Below are positions 1-8,661 of a stretch of 64,000 nt of DNA, piece after piece. The notes beneath the pieces were generated by a model. It searched no databases. It was not told where the DNA came from and saw only the letters and a program-made list of their open reading frames with translations. A program made the translations under genes and the position numbers. The DNA lies in NCBI GenBank assembly GCA_963772375.1, contig CAVYXG010000005.1:1302001-1366000 (forward strand), in the 5' to 3' direction. The number at the start of each line of letters is the position of its first letter. Positions within the stretch are counted from its first letter, which is position 1. The DNA comes from DATBHM01 sp963772375 (GTDB lineage Bacteria > Actinomycetota > UBA4738 > JACQTL01).

Positions 1-862
1 AGTCGGTCGCGGGGGCCAGACCGAGCTCGACGTCCTGCGAGAAGCTGTCGCCGACTACCAGGACCCGGAGCGGCTTGGCCGCGGTGGGCACGCGGAGCGG
101 TGCGAGCGTGGAGCCGCCGTGCCCGGTGTGCGTGGGGTGCGGGCTGGGGTGGTGATGCCCGTTGCCGTTGCTGTTTCCCCTCCCGTGCGGCACGCCGGTG
201 TCGTGGGGCCCTGGGTGATGTGTCGGCAGCGGCGAGGGCGGAGGCGGCGCGGGCCCGCCCGGGGCGTCGGCGAGGCCGCCCGGCGTGACCCTGTCCGGGT
301 CGCGGCCGACCAGTCCCTGGAACACGGCGGCCAGACGGTCGATGAACAGGACGTGCGTGAGCTCGTCGATCGGACCGAGCACGGAGAGCGAGACGGTCCG
401 CCGCGCTCCGTCCGGCGCCGCCTCGGAGGCCTTGTGCAGCGAGTGCGCCGACAGCAGCGTCCACACCAGGAAGCACACGAAGATGACGACCAGCACCTGG
501 CCGGCCGCGAGGCTGAACCGTCCGGTTCCGGCGATGGGGCGGTGTCGGTGGGTGAGGAACGGATGCCGGGCGGGCGTGCGGTGCCGGTGTGCCCGCGGCG
601 GCTCCAGCGTGCTCGTCGCCAGCCGGGCCGGCGCGGGGACCGCGAACCCCCGCTCGGGGTCGACCGGCGAAGCGTGCTCGGTCGCGCCCGGCGACACGGT
701 TCGCGTCGGGGGAGGGACGACGAAGCCCTGCCCCGGCTCCGGCGCGTCGGGGTGCGTCCCCGGGACGCCGGACGCGAGGCCCGTCCGGGACTTCCGCCCG
801 CCGTCGCGGTGCTGGCCCCGGTCGTGCGTGCCATCCCGCCGGTCGGTGTCGCGCCGGTCCAT
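1..862 (-). CDS. SGNH/DUF459-type hydrolase, C-terminus cut by window edge
   Basis: This is a membrane-anchored SGNH-fold hydrolase or acetyl-esterase/transferase, probably acting on a cell-surface polymer outside the membrane. The reading frame begins at an ATG (860-862) 33 nt after the MBOAT stop, with a GAGGA-like ribosome site about 11 nt upstream. It encodes roughly 110 Pro/Arg-rich residues, one hydrophobic segment (coded around 500-430, with LAAGQVLVVIFVCFLVW), a long Pro/His-rich linker, and then LRVLVVGDSFSQD at the window edge. GDS is block I of the SGNH family, carrying the nucleophilic serine. Blocks with the catalytic Asp and His lie outside the window. Pairing with an MBOAT protein resembles AlgI/AlgJ or DltB/DltD type O-acylation pairs. 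The substrate is unknown. Confidence 0.75.
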   Translation of the reverse strand, partial: MDRRDTDRRDGTHDRGQHRDGGRKSRTGLASGVPGTHPDAPEPGQGFVVPPPTRTVSPGATEHASPVDPERGFAVPAPARLATSTLEPPRAHRHRTPARHPFLTHRHRPIAGTGRFSLAAGQVLVVIFVCFLVWTLLSAHSLHKASEAAPDGARRTVSLSVLGPIDELTHVLFIDRLAAVFQGLVGRDPDRVTPGGLADAPGGPAPPPPSPLPTHHPGPHDTGVPHGRGNSNGNGHHHPSPHPTHTGHGGSTLAPLRVPTAAKPLRVLVVGDSFSQDVELGLAPATD

Positions 863-895
863 GTCGCTCGTGCCGTCCTCAGATCCCTCGAGCCA

Positions 896-2335
896 TCAGA
901 ACTGGAAGTAGATGAACGGGGCCACGCCCTGCGGCCCCAGCGTCGTGATCGCGAACAGCGTCAACCCCAGCGCCGTCCCCTGCGCGACCGGCCCCATGCG
1001 CGAGAGCGCCACCCGCACCCGCTCGCCCGTCCCCCGCGGCACGTACTGCATCCCGATCCCCAGCGCGATCGCGCCCACCACGAGCGGCGTGACGAGCGGC
1101 GCCGGGCCCCATGCCGTGGCCAGACGCTTCAGGATGGTGAACGCGGTCCCGATCGAGGCCGTCGGATCCGATCCAGCCTTGAAGAACACCCACCCCAGGC
1201 ACACGATCTGGAACGTCACGAAGCGCTGCCGGACCGCGGCGAGCGGCGAGTCGTCCTGCGTCGGCAGCCCGGCCGCGATGCGCTGCTGCCGCCGGTACCG
1301 GCCGACGCACTGCCCGACGCCCTGGATCCCGCCCCACACCAGGAACAGCCATCCGGCGCCGTGCCACAGCCCGCCGAGCAGCATGGTCAGCATGATGTTC
1401 CGGTACGTCTGGAACTCCGTGCCGCGTGAGCCGCCCAGCGGGATGTACAGGTAGTCCCGGAGCCACCGGGAGAGCGTCATGTGCCACCGCCGCCAGAAGT
1501 CCTGCAGCGACCGCGCCGTGTACGGCCGGTCGAAGTTCTGCGGGAACTGGAAGCCCAGCAGCAGCGCGAGGCCGATCGCGATGTCCGTGTACCCGCTGAA
1601 GTCGCAGAAGATCTGGACGGCGAACCCGTAGATCGCGAACAGGATCTCCAACGAGGAGTGCTGGGTCGGTGCCTTGAAGACCGGGTCGACGATGGCGGTG
1701 GCGACGAACGACGACAGCACCACCTTCTTGAACAGCCCGCCCATGATCAGGTACGCGGCGCGGCTGGCGTCGATGTTCCTCGGGTCGCGCCTCGCCCGGA
1801 TCTGGGGGACCAGCTCCTCGGCGCGCACGATCGGCCCGGCCACGAGGTGCGGGAAGAACGACAGGTACACGAACGCGTCGAGCCACGAGGCCGGCTGGGT
1901 CTCCCGTCGGTACACGTCCACGACGTAGCTGATCCCCATGAACGTGTAGAAGCTGATGCCGATCGGCAGCAGCACCGCGATGACCGGGAACGGCGAGTGG
2001 ACGCCGAGCTTGTTCAGCCCGTTGTACACGTTCAGCGAGAAGAACTGGTAGTACTTGAAGTACCCGAGTAGGCCGAGCAGGCCGGCGACCCCCGCGATCA
2101 TCGCCCACTTCCGCTGGCGGTCGTTCCGCGCGCGTTTGACTCCGAGCGCCCCGAGCTGCGCGATCGTCGACGACGCGGCCAGGAGCCAGACGTAGGAGAT
2201 CGTGAACCAGCCGTAGAAGAAGTAGCTGGCCACGATCATGAAGATCTTCCAGCGCACCGGGTGCGGGTTCAGCAGCCAGTGCCCCAGGAAGACCAGCGCG
2301 AAGAAGATCGCGAACTCGGTCGTGGGGAAAAGCAT
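896..2335 (-). CDS. MBOAT family O-acyltransferase (AlgI-like)
   Basis: This polytopic membrane protein of 479 residues moves acyl groups, usually acetyl, across the membrane to a surface polysaccharide or other acceptor. The sequence carries the AlgI/DltB family signatures: ILLPIGISFYTFMGISYVVD, FPHLVAGPIVRAEELVPQI, the CDFSGYTDIAIG segment, DFWRRWHMTLSRWLRDYLYIPLGG, and the GGLWHGAGW block with the conserved membrane-embedded histidine. Length matches AlgI (about 460-520). It is the first gene of a two-gene unit with the SGNH protein, which follows in the same frame after 33 nt. The family is clear; whether the acceptor is alginate-like, peptidoglycan, or another glycan cannot be told. Confidence 0.92.
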   Translation of the reverse strand: MLFPTTEFAIFFALVFLGHWLLNPHPVRWKIFMIVASYFFYGWFTISYVWLLAASSTIAQLGALGVKRARNDRQRKWAMIAGVAGLLGLLGYFKYYQFFSLNVYNGLNKLGVHSPFPVIAVLLPIGISFYTFMGISYVVDVYRRETQPASWLDAFVYLSFFPHLVAGPIVRAEELVPQIRARRDPRNIDASRAAYLIMGGLFKKVVLSSFVATAIVDPVFKAPTQHSSLEILFAIYGFAVQIFCDFSGYTDIAIGLALLLGFQFPQNFDRPYTARSLQDFWRRWHMTLSRWLRDYLYIPLGGSRGTEFQTYRNIMLTMLLGGLWHGAGWLFLVWGGIQGVGQCVGRYRRQQRIAAGLPTQDDSPLAAVRQRFVTFQIVCLGWVFFKAGSDPTASIGTAFTILKRLATAWGPAPLVTPLVVGAIALGIGMQYVPRGTGERVRVALSRMGPVAQGTALGLTLFAITTLGPQGVAPFIYFQF

Positions 2336-2500
2336 GTGTGTTCAGTTGCCCCCGGCCATGGGATCGGCCGGAGTCTAAACGGCCGGACCGGGAATCGTGC
2401 GTCCATTCCGCTCATTCACGTCCCCCGTGCCGAGAATCCGTGACGAATCGTCCGGTCGTTCCGGTCCTGCGGCCGGTCCCGATAGCCTGTGACCGCGCCC

Positions 2501-2722
2501 ATGGCCAGGAACATCTACCGTCTCGTGCCCGACGGCCACCTGTGGACCCTGCAGGTGGGCAAGCGGGTGCTGGGGCGGTGGCGATCGCGGGAGGGTGCCC
2601 TTCGGAGGGCCCAGGCCGTAGCCGCCGGCGATCAGCCGAGCCTGCTCGTGGTGCACGGGCCGGACGGCTCGGTGGAGCACGAGCAGCCGTTCGGGCACGA
2701 CCCGCACCCGTCCGGCGGGTAG
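2501..2722 (+). CDS. DUF2188-like small protein
   Basis: A 73-residue soluble protein. The pattern NIYRLVPDGHLWTLQVG, followed by a helix rich in Arg/Ala and then SLLVVHGPDGSVEHEQPFG, matches the DUF2188 family: two-stranded start, a helix that in the family reads as an N-terminal counter of repeated use, and a VHG.DG end. The function of the family is unknown. I chose ATG 2501 because DUF2188 proteins normally start just before the NIY strand; GTG at 2489 is an in-frame alternative. No clear ribosome site is visible, so it may be translated leaderless. It lies 10 nt upstream of the acyltransferase gene and is probably co-transcribed. Confidence 0.6.
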   Translation: MARNIYRLVPDGHLWTLQVGKRVLGRWRSREGALRRAQAVAAGDQPSLLVVHGPDGSVEHEQPFGHDPHPSGG

Positions 2723-2732
2723 GCGGCGCGCG

Positions 2733-3398
2733 ATGGCACAGCGCGACATCTCGTACCGGGTGGGAACGGCCGGCGCCGGCGTGGTGTTCGGGACGGCGTT
2801 CCGGGTCCGGCACTACGGGCTGCACCAGATCCCGGCCGCCGGCGGGGCGCTGATCTGCACGAACCACGTGTCCGTGCTCGATCCGGTGTTCGTCGCGCTC
2901 GGAGGGGCCAAGCGGGGGCGGCCGGTGCGGTTCCTCGGTCTGTCGGAGCTGTTCGAGTCGGGGTTCGTCGGGTGGGCCATGCGGACGACGCGGCAGATCC
3001 CGCTGCGACGGGGGACCGGCGACTGGGATGCGATCCACGCGGTGGCGGACGTGGTCCGCTCGGGTGAGGTCGCCGGGATGTCGCCCGAGGGCCGCGTGAC
3101 CGACGGCGTCGAGGAGCTCGCGGGACAGAAGGGGGCGGCCCGGATAGCGCTCGACGCCGGCCGGCCGGTGATCCCGAGCGGCATCTGGGGCTCGAACTGG
3201 CGCTGGCCGAAGGATGGGCTGCACTCCCGGCCGCCATGGCGGCCGCCGGTGGTGGTGGTGTTCGGCACGCCGATCGAACCCGAGGGCGAACCCCGGAATC
3301 CCCGCGACGTCCGCGGGCTGACGGAGCGGATCATGGACGAGGTGCGGGCGCTCCAAGCGGTGGCCCGGGGGCGTGCGGAGTCGTTCAGGGCGCGCTGA
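2733..3398 (+). CDS. plsC: 1-acyl-sn-glycerol-3-phosphate acyltransferase family (PlsC-like)
   Basis: Transfers an acyl chain to lysophosphatidate or a related lipid acceptor in phospholipid synthesis at the inner face of the membrane. The 221-residue protein shows the PlsC blocks in order: NHVSVLDP (residues 44-51, catalytic H45 and D50), an acceptor-binding Arg-rich stretch around RQIPLRRG (87-94), SPEGRV (117-122, the family's PEG block), and GRPVIPSGIWG (block IV). Length is normal for actinobacterial PlsC paralogs. Actinomycetes carry many such paralogs with different acceptors, so the gene name marks the family rather than proven phosphatidate synthesis. Confidence 0.85.
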   Translation: MAQRDISYRVGTAGAGVVFGTAFRVRHYGLHQIPAAGGALICTNHVSVLDPVFVALGGAKRGRPVRFLGLSELFESGFVGWAMRTTRQIPLRRGTGDWDAIHAVADVVRSGEVAGMSPEGRVTDGVEELAGQKGAARIALDAGRPVIPSGIWGSNWRWPKDGLHSRPPWRPPVVVVFGTPIEPEGEPRNPRDVRGLTERIMDEVRALQAVARGRAESFRAR

Positions 3399-3473
3399 TC
3401 GCGGTACCGCCCGGGGACCCCCGGCCCGGAACGTCGGGGTCTGCGATGGTCGACGGGGCCGGGGGGCGACCCC

Positions 3474-3479
3474 TACACT
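3474..3479 (+). promoter_or_regulatory. -10 box (TACACT) of the P450 gene, leaderless transcript
   Basis: TACACT fits the actinobacterial -10 pattern TANNNT. It ends 7 nt before the ATG at 3487, so transcription would start at or next to the start codon and the mRNA would have no 5' leader. No Shine-Dalgarno sequence is present, which agrees. Confidence 0.45.
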
Positions 3480-3486
3480 TCCCGAG

Positions 3487-4776
3487 ATGTCCGACGCCGC
3501 CACCGCCTCCGAACGACCCGTCCGCGACCCGTTCCGGTACCTGATGGGCCTGGCCCGCAAGCACGGGCCGGTCGCGCCGTACCGTGCGGGGACCGAGCGG
3601 GCGTTCCTCGTCGACGACGCCGACCTCGTGAAGCACGTCCTGGCGGACAACGCGTCGAACTACTCCAAGGGGACGTTCATCAACGAGACGTTCAAGATGG
3701 TCGTCGCCGACGGCCTGCTGACGCTCGAGGGCGCCGACTGGCGGCGGGAGCGGCGGCTGATGCAGCCGGCGTTCCACCTGGAACGGCTGAACGCGTTCGG
3801 GACGTCGATGACCGACGCCACGCTGGCGTTGCTCGAGCGATGGGACGGCCTCGCCGACTCGGGCGAGGCGGTCGACATGACCGAGCAGATGAGCCGGCTC
3901 ACGATGACCATCACGGCGCGGTCGCTGTTCGGCTCGGACATCGCCGAGGACGTCGAGGAGATCGGCCGCAAGATCTCGGTGGGGCTCGCGGCGTTCGCGT
4001 CGCCTTCCAAACCGGAGGTGATCAGGGCGAGGGACGGGATCGTCGGCCTGGTCGCCAAGATGGTCGAGGCCAGGCGCCGCAGCGCGAGCGGCGAACACGA
4101 CCTGCTGAGCATGCTCATGGAGGCCCGCGACGAGGACACCGGCGAGCCCATGACCGACCTCCAGCTGCGCAACGAGGTCGTCACGCTGATCCTCGCGGGC
4201 TACGAGACGACGGCGAACTCGCTGTCGTGGACGTGGTACCTGCTGTCGCAGCACCCCGAGGTGATGGCGGGCGTCCGGGCCGAGCTCGGCGCCGTGCTCG
4301 GCGGCAGGGCGCCGCAGTTCCGGGATCTCGGAGCGCTCTCGTACACCCGGCGCACCCTCGACGAGTCGCTCCGGCTGTACCCGCCGGCGTGGATCATGGG
4401 CCGCCGGGCGCTCGGCGAGGACCGCCTCGGCGACGTGCCCATTCCCGAGGGCAGCGTGCTGGCGCTGTCGCCGTACATCACCCACCGCAACCCGGCCTAC
4501 TGGGAGGACCCCGAGCGGTTCGACCCGGAGCGGATGCGGGAGACGAAGGCGTCGCTCCGCAAGCCGTTCGCGTACTTCCCGTTCGGCGGCGGGCCGCGCC
4601 TGTGCATCGGGCACAACATGGCGATGCTGGAGGCGCAGCTGATCATCGGGACGGTGGCGCAGCGGTTCGACCTCCGTCTCGCCGAGGGCCACACGGTGGT
4701 GCCGGAGCGACTGTTCGTCCTGCGGCCGCGCGGCGGCCTGCCGATGACGCTGCACCGCCTGTCGTCCGCGGCGTAG
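3487..4776 (+). CDS. Cytochrome P450
   Basis: Heme-thiolate monooxygenase that uses O2 and electrons from a ferredoxin or reductase to oxidise an unknown lipophilic substrate. The 429-residue protein has the three family hallmarks: I-helix LAGYETTANS (about 237-246, the A-G-x-E-T oxygen-activation motif), the K-helix E-x-x-R in DESLRLYPP (about 294-297), and the heme loop FPFGGGPRLCIG (364-375) with the axial Cys373. The overall style (FNET, ADW RRER, AFHLERL) resembles the CYP102/CYP4-like bacterial branch rather than the CYP105 branch. No redox-partner gene is adjacent. The start is set by a -10 box just upstream; an upstream in-frame extension has no homology-like sequence. Confidence 0.93.
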   Translation: MSDAATASERPVRDPFRYLMGLARKHGPVAPYRAGTERAFLVDDADLVKHVLADNASNYSKGTFINETFKMVVADGLLTLEGADWRRERRLMQPAFHLERLNAFGTSMTDATLALLERWDGLADSGEAVDMTEQMSRLTMTITARSLFGSDIAEDVEEIGRKISVGLAAFASPSKPEVIRARDGIVGLVAKMVEARRRSASGEHDLLSMLMEARDEDTGEPMTDLQLRNEVVTLILAGYETTANSLSWTWYLLSQHPEVMAGVRAELGAVLGGRAPQFRDLGALSYTRRTLDESLRLYPPAWIMGRRALGEDRLGDVPIPEGSVLALSPYITHRNPAYWEDPERFDPERMRETKASLRKPFAYFPFGGGPRLCIGHNMAMLEAQLIIGTVAQRFDLRLAEGHTVVPERLFVLRPRGGLPMTLHRLSSAA

Positions 4777-4816
4777 GTCGGGCTCGCGCCCGGCGGCTGC
4801 TCCCGGAGGCGGTTCC

Positions 4817-5731
4817 TCAGATGCGGCCGATCGAGTGGATCCGCAGACGCGGCCCGAATCGCGGCGCGACGGTCCCCCCCGCCTCGAGCAGGCGCTGCAC
4901 GCGGCCCCGCTGGCCCCGGTAGGGCTCGAGCAGCTCGAGCATCCGTTCGTCGGTCCCCCGGGGTTCGCCGGCGAGGTTCCAGGCGACCAGGTTCGGGAGG
5001 TGGAAGTCGCCCTCGGAGACGGCGTCGGGGTCGCCGAGCGCGACCCTGGCCACCTCGGCGGAGGTCCACCGTCCGATTCCCGGGATCGACTCCAGCGCGG
5101 TGCGGGCGGCGTCGAGCTCGGCACGCGACCGCGCCCGGGCCAGTCGCTCGAGCGACCCGGCGCGGGCCGCCAGGCGGCGGAGGAGCTCGGCGCGGCGGCG
5201 CTCCAGCCCGAGGGGGTGGAACGCGAAGTACGGCAGCTCCGCCACGCGCTCGGGCGCGGGGGGCAGCAGGAGCCCGAACGGTCCGGGGGCGGGTTCCCCG
5301 AGGGAACGGACCAAGCCGCGGTGGATCCGGCGAGCTTCCTTCCCGGCGATCTTCTGTTCCAGGACCGCGGGGACCAGGACGTCGAACACCGCGCCGGCCC
5401 GGGTGAGGCGCAGGCCGGGGAACGCGTGGGCCAGCCGGCGGATGACCGGGTCGGTGGGGGTCAGGTCGCGCGGGCGGTCCTCGAGCCCGGCCAGCCCGCC
5501 GGCGGCCTCGAGGGCGAGCTCCGCGCCCGGGCCGTGCGCCTCGGCGAGCAGCTCGCCGTCGCCGGGGACGAGCCGGAGCGCGGCCGGGCCGGCCTCCGTC
5601 CGCCACGCGCGCAGCACCTCGCGAAGGGCCACGCGCATCGTGGGGTCGCCGGCTCCCCGGCACAGCGGGGCGACGGTGCGGACGAGGTCGAGCCGGCCTT
5701 CGAAGGGGATCCGCCGCATCGCCGGGTGCAT
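4817..5731 (-). CDS. DNA-3-methyladenine glycosylase II (AlkA/HhH-GPD family)
   Basis: Base-excision repair enzyme that releases alkylated purines from DNA. The 304-residue protein has an N-terminal part similar to the AlkA N domain, then ...VLVPAVLEQKIAG (about 118-130), and the helix-hairpin-helix IPGIGRWTSAEVARVALG (216-233), followed by the GPD-loop Asp242 in GDFHLP that acts as catalytic base in the superfamily. Length and the spacing from hairpin to catalytic Asp are typical of AlkA. It converges with the P450 gene, ending 40 nt from it. Confidence 0.88.
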   Translation of the reverse strand: MHPAMRRIPFEGRLDLVRTVAPLCRGAGDPTMRVALREVLRAWRTEAGPAALRLVPGDGELLAEAHGPGAELALEAAGGLAGLEDRPRDLTPTDPVIRRLAHAFPGLRLTRAGAVFDVLVPAVLEQKIAGKEARRIHRGLVRSLGEPAPGPFGLLLPPAPERVAELPYFAFHPLGLERRRAELLRRLAARAGSLERLARARSRAELDAARTALESIPGIGRWTSAEVARVALGDPDAVSEGDFHLPNLVAWNLAGEPRGTDERMLELLEPYRGQRGRVQRLLEAGGTVAPRFGPRLRIHSIGRI

Positions 5732-5765
5732 GCCGGCCGAAGCCTACCGGCCCGGGGTCACCCTG

Positions 5766-6485
5766 CTACAGCGGGTGGTCGTGGCGGCCCACCTGGAACG
5801 CCTGGATGGTCCAGCCCCGCTTCGAGGGTTGGATGTAGTAGGTACCGTCACTCACCACGACGGTGGTCCCGCCCTTGGTTCGGACGGCCTTCTCCGCGAA
5901 GCGCGCCCGGACGAGGGCCGTGACCGGGCCGCCCCCGGCCCCGATGAGGACGTTCACCTTGAGGGTCCCCACCTGCCCCCACACCGACGCGAACCGGTGC
6001 CCGGCGTCGGGGCCCAGCGTGAGCTTCTGGCGGTGCTCCGTGGCCGACGCGCGGACCCCTCCGCCGAAGAACCGTCGGAACGCCTCCCCGTATTTCGCCG
6101 ACCTCCAGGTGGAGGGGTCGACGTAGGTCATGCGGAACAGGCTGGTGAACCGCACCCGGATCGCCTGCACCGACCCCACCGTGGCCCTGTGGACCTTCAC
6201 CGAGCCGAGCCGGCCGGTCGTCAGCGTGTGGCCGACGTGCGCGATGCGGAACCGGAACGGCCGTTGCCGGTGGTGCTTCGGGGGCGGACCGTGTTTCGTC
6301 GGCTTGACCGAGCTCGGGGTCCCCGTAGCGCCCGGGCCGGGGGCGGTCGTCGCCGTGGGGCCCGCCGGCGGCGTACCGGTGGGCGCCGCCGCCGGGGAAC
6401 CGCCGGTACAGGCGGCGAACAGGGCGGCCGCCACGAGGAGGGCCGCCGGCCGCAGTGGTCGAGGGGAGCTGGTCGGGCCGGACAC
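5766..6485 (-). CDS. Lipoprotein of unknown function
   Basis: A 239-residue exported lipoprotein. It starts with a basic N-terminus and a hydrophobic stretch ending in the lipobox LFAAC (Cys26 is the lipidation site), followed by a Pro/Thr/Gly linker of about 45 residues that would span the wall. The folded part (about residues 75-239) contains many beta-like strands and the segments GRLGSVKVHRATVGS and GPVTALVRARFAEKAVRTKGG. I do not recognise the domain. The gene follows the glycosylase start by 34 nt in the same direction order on the minus strand but need not be functionally linked. Confidence 0.7.
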   Translation of the reverse strand: MSGPTSSPRPLRPAALLVAAALFAACTGGSPAAAPTGTPPAGPTATTAPGPGATGTPSSVKPTKHGPPPKHHRQRPFRFRIAHVGHTLTTGRLGSVKVHRATVGSVQAIRVRFTSLFRMTYVDPSTWRSAKYGEAFRRFFGGGVRASATEHRQKLTLGPDAGHRFASVWGQVGTLKVNVLIGAGGGPVTALVRARFAEKAVRTKGGTTVVVSDGTYYIQPSKRGWTIQAFQVGRHDHPL

Positions 6486-6543
6486 GAGGCGGCAGCCTAC
6501 CGGGCGGCTCCGCGGATCTTCAAGGAAATCGAGCCACGTGCGC

Positions 6544-7707
6544 TCACGCCTCGGTATGGATCAGACCGGAGCCGGTGTTTACCAGGACGATGCGGTCGGC
6601 CGGCCCGAGGTCGCGCCGTTCGACGAGCGCCCTCGCCCCCGCCACCGTGGCCGCGCCCTCCGGCGACGCGAGGATCCCCGTGGCGGCGGCCAGCTCGGAC
6701 CGGGCCGCGAGGAGGTCGGCGTCGTCCACCGCGACCGCGGTTCCGCGGGTCTCCCGCACCGCCCGCAGGACCAGGCGGTCGCCCGGCGGGCCCGGCACGC
6801 GGAGCCCCTGCGCGATCGTCCGCGCGCCCTCCCACCGCTCAGCCGCCTCCGCTCCGCGTTCGAACGCGCGGACGATCGGGGCGCACCCCGTCGACTGGAC
6901 CACGATCAGCCGGGGGGGCTCGCCGGCCACCCACCCGAGCTCCCGGAGCTGGGCGAACCCCCGCCACATGCCGATGAGCCCGACCCCGCCGCCCGCGGGG
7001 TACACCACGGCGTCGGGGAACCGCCATCCGAGGTCCTCCGCGATCTCGAACCCCAGCGTCTTCTTGCCCTCGATGCGGTAGGGCTCGCGGAGCGTTCCCG
7101 CGTCGTACCAGCCGTGGTCGGCGATGCCCGCCTCGACCACGCGCGCGGCGTCGGAGATGAGGCCGTCGACGAGGGTGAGCTCGCCCCCCACCAGCCGGAC
7201 GGCGTCCGCGTTCGCGCGCGGTGCGTCGGCCGGCATGGCGACGTGCACCGCGATGCCGGCCGCCGCGCCGTAGGCCGCCCAGGCCACGCCGGCGTTCCCC
7301 GCCGTGGGGAGCCCCACCTCGCGGACGCCCCGCTCCACCGCCGCCGTCACCCCGCACGCCGCACCCCGCGCCTTGAACGAGCCCGTGGGGTTCAGGCCCT
7401 CGTCCTTCACGAACGCGGCCCCGACGCCGAGCGTCGCGGCGAGCCGCGTCGAGTCGACGAGCGGCGTCCCGCCCTCGCCGAGGGTGATCGCGCGCGAGAG
7501 GTCCTCCACCGGGAGCAGCTCGTGGAACCGCCACATCCCGCCGCCGGCCCTCGCCGCGACGGTGTCCCGGTCGACCGCGTGCCCGGCCGCGGCGAGGTCG
7601 TAGTCGACGAGCAGGGCGCCCCCGCATCCACACAGGTGGTGGACCGCCCGGTGGTCGAACGACGCCCCGCACCGCGAGCACACCAGACGCGAGACGAACG
7701 ACCCCAT
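6544..7707 (-). CDS. thrC: Threonine synthase (PLP-dependent)
   Basis: Converts O-phospho-L-homoserine to L-threonine and phosphate. The 387-residue protein starts with a small zinc-binding segment (Cys10, Cys13, Cys26, Cys28), typical of one branch of threonine synthases, and then shows LGEGGTPLVDS (77-86), the PLP-lysine motif NPTGSFKARG with Lys112, a Gly-rich phosphate loop TAGNAGVAWAAYGAAAG, and PAGGGVGLIGMWRG. The end TIAQGLRVPGPPGDRL and NTGSGLIHTEA also fit the family. The ATG at 7705-7707 is chosen because the zinc segment starts there. A related PLP enzyme of the same fold is the alternative, but the zinc segment and length favour ThrC. Confidence 0.88.
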   Translation of the reverse strand: MGSFVSRLVCSRCGASFDHRAVHHLCGCGGALLVDYDLAAAGHAVDRDTVAARAGGGMWRFHELLPVEDLSRAITLGEGGTPLVDSTRLAATLGVGAAFVKDEGLNPTGSFKARGAACGVTAAVERGVREVGLPTAGNAGVAWAAYGAAAGIAVHVAMPADAPRANADAVRLVGGELTLVDGLISDAARVVEAGIADHGWYDAGTLREPYRIEGKKTLGFEIAEDLGWRFPDAVVYPAGGGVGLIGMWRGFAQLRELGWVAGEPPRLIVVQSTGCAPIVRAFERGAEAAERWEGARTIAQGLRVPGPPGDRLVLRAVRETRGTAVAVDDADLLAARSELAAATGILASPEGAATVAGARALVERRDLGPADRIVLVNTGSGLIHTEA

Positions 7708-7778
7708 CGGCGCCGCCGAGGTTACCCGTCGGGAACCGTCGCCGGGAGTCGTGTTCGCGCTGTGGGAACATCCGATCC

Positions 7779-8558
7779 GTGAGTTCCGCTCGCCGCGTCC
7801 TCGTGCTGCTCCTCGCGGCGGCGTTCGTCGCCGCGGTGCTCCTCGCGCTGACGTTGCAGCCGCCGGGGGCCTCCGCCGCACCCGCTCGTGCGACCAGGGT
7901 GCCTCGTGCCGTTCGTGTCCCCGCCCGGGCCCCCGACGCACCGAAGCCGCACATCGTCTGGAAGCGGATCCCGTTCGGCACGAAACGGCGAAACCAGACG
8001 GCCGCGTACTCGAAGCGGCATTACGGCGTGGCGGCATGGAGGCTGACCGACCCGAAGGTGGTCGTGGAGCACGTCACCGGCGGGACGTCGTTCTCCGCGG
8101 CCTGGAACACGTTCGCCTCGGACGCGAGGCACCTCGGTGAGTACCCGGGGACGTGCGCGCACTTCATCGTCGACACCGACGGGACCATCTACCAGCTGGT
8201 GCCACTCTGGATCCGGTGCCGCCACGCCATGGGTATGAACTGGACGGCGTTCGGCATCGAGCACGTCGGGAGGAGCGACGCTTCGGTGATGGGCGACGCG
8301 AGGGAGATCGAATCGTCGTACGCGCTGACGCTGTGGCTCGTGCAGCACTACCACCTGCAGGTCCGCAACCTGATCGGCCACGCCGAGACCCTGATGAGCC
8401 CGTACCACGTCGAGCACGTGGCGGCCGACCGGTGCCAGACGCACTCGGACTTCTCGCACGCGAACATGCGGGGGTACCGGGCGCAGCTCAAGCGCATGGC
8501 GTATCGGCACCACGTCCCCGTGGGCCCGCCGCCGGCCTGGGTGGACTCCGGCTGCTGA
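7779..8558 (+). CDS. Exported N-acetylmuramoyl-L-alanine amidase (Amidase_2)
   Basis: Zinc hydrolase that cuts the amide bond between MurNAc and the stem peptide. The 259 residues begin with a Sec signal (VLVLLLAAAFVAAVLLAL, ending near ASA at about 33). The catalytic domain has VVEHVTGG with the first zinc His98, CAHFIVDTDGTIYQLVP (the family strand seen in AmiD/PGRP), AFGIEHVG, LIGHAET and the final THSDF with His222. Start is GTG at 7779. It is divergent from threonine synthase, 71 nt apart, so the gap should hold both promoters. Fold assignment is firm; whether it cuts own wall during growth or functions in defence is unknown. Confidence 0.85.
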   Translation: MSSARRVLVLLLAAAFVAAVLLALTLQPPGASAAPARATRVPRAVRVPARAPDAPKPHIVWKRIPFGTKRRNQTAAYSKRHYGVAAWRLTDPKVVVEHVTGGTSFSAAWNTFASDARHLGEYPGTCAHFIVDTDGTIYQLVPLWIRCRHAMGMNWTAFGIEHVGRSDASVMGDAREIESSYALTLWLVQHYHLQVRNLIGHAETLMSPYHVEHVAADRCQTHSDFSHANMRGYRAQLKRMAYRHHVPVGPPPAWVDSGC

Positions 8559-8661
8559 GACCCCGGGGTCCCTCGGCCGTCGGCTCGCCCGCCGTGGGGG
8601 AGGAACCGATGGCCGAACGGCTCATCCCGCGCGTTCTGGGTCGTGGTGTACTTACCTGGAC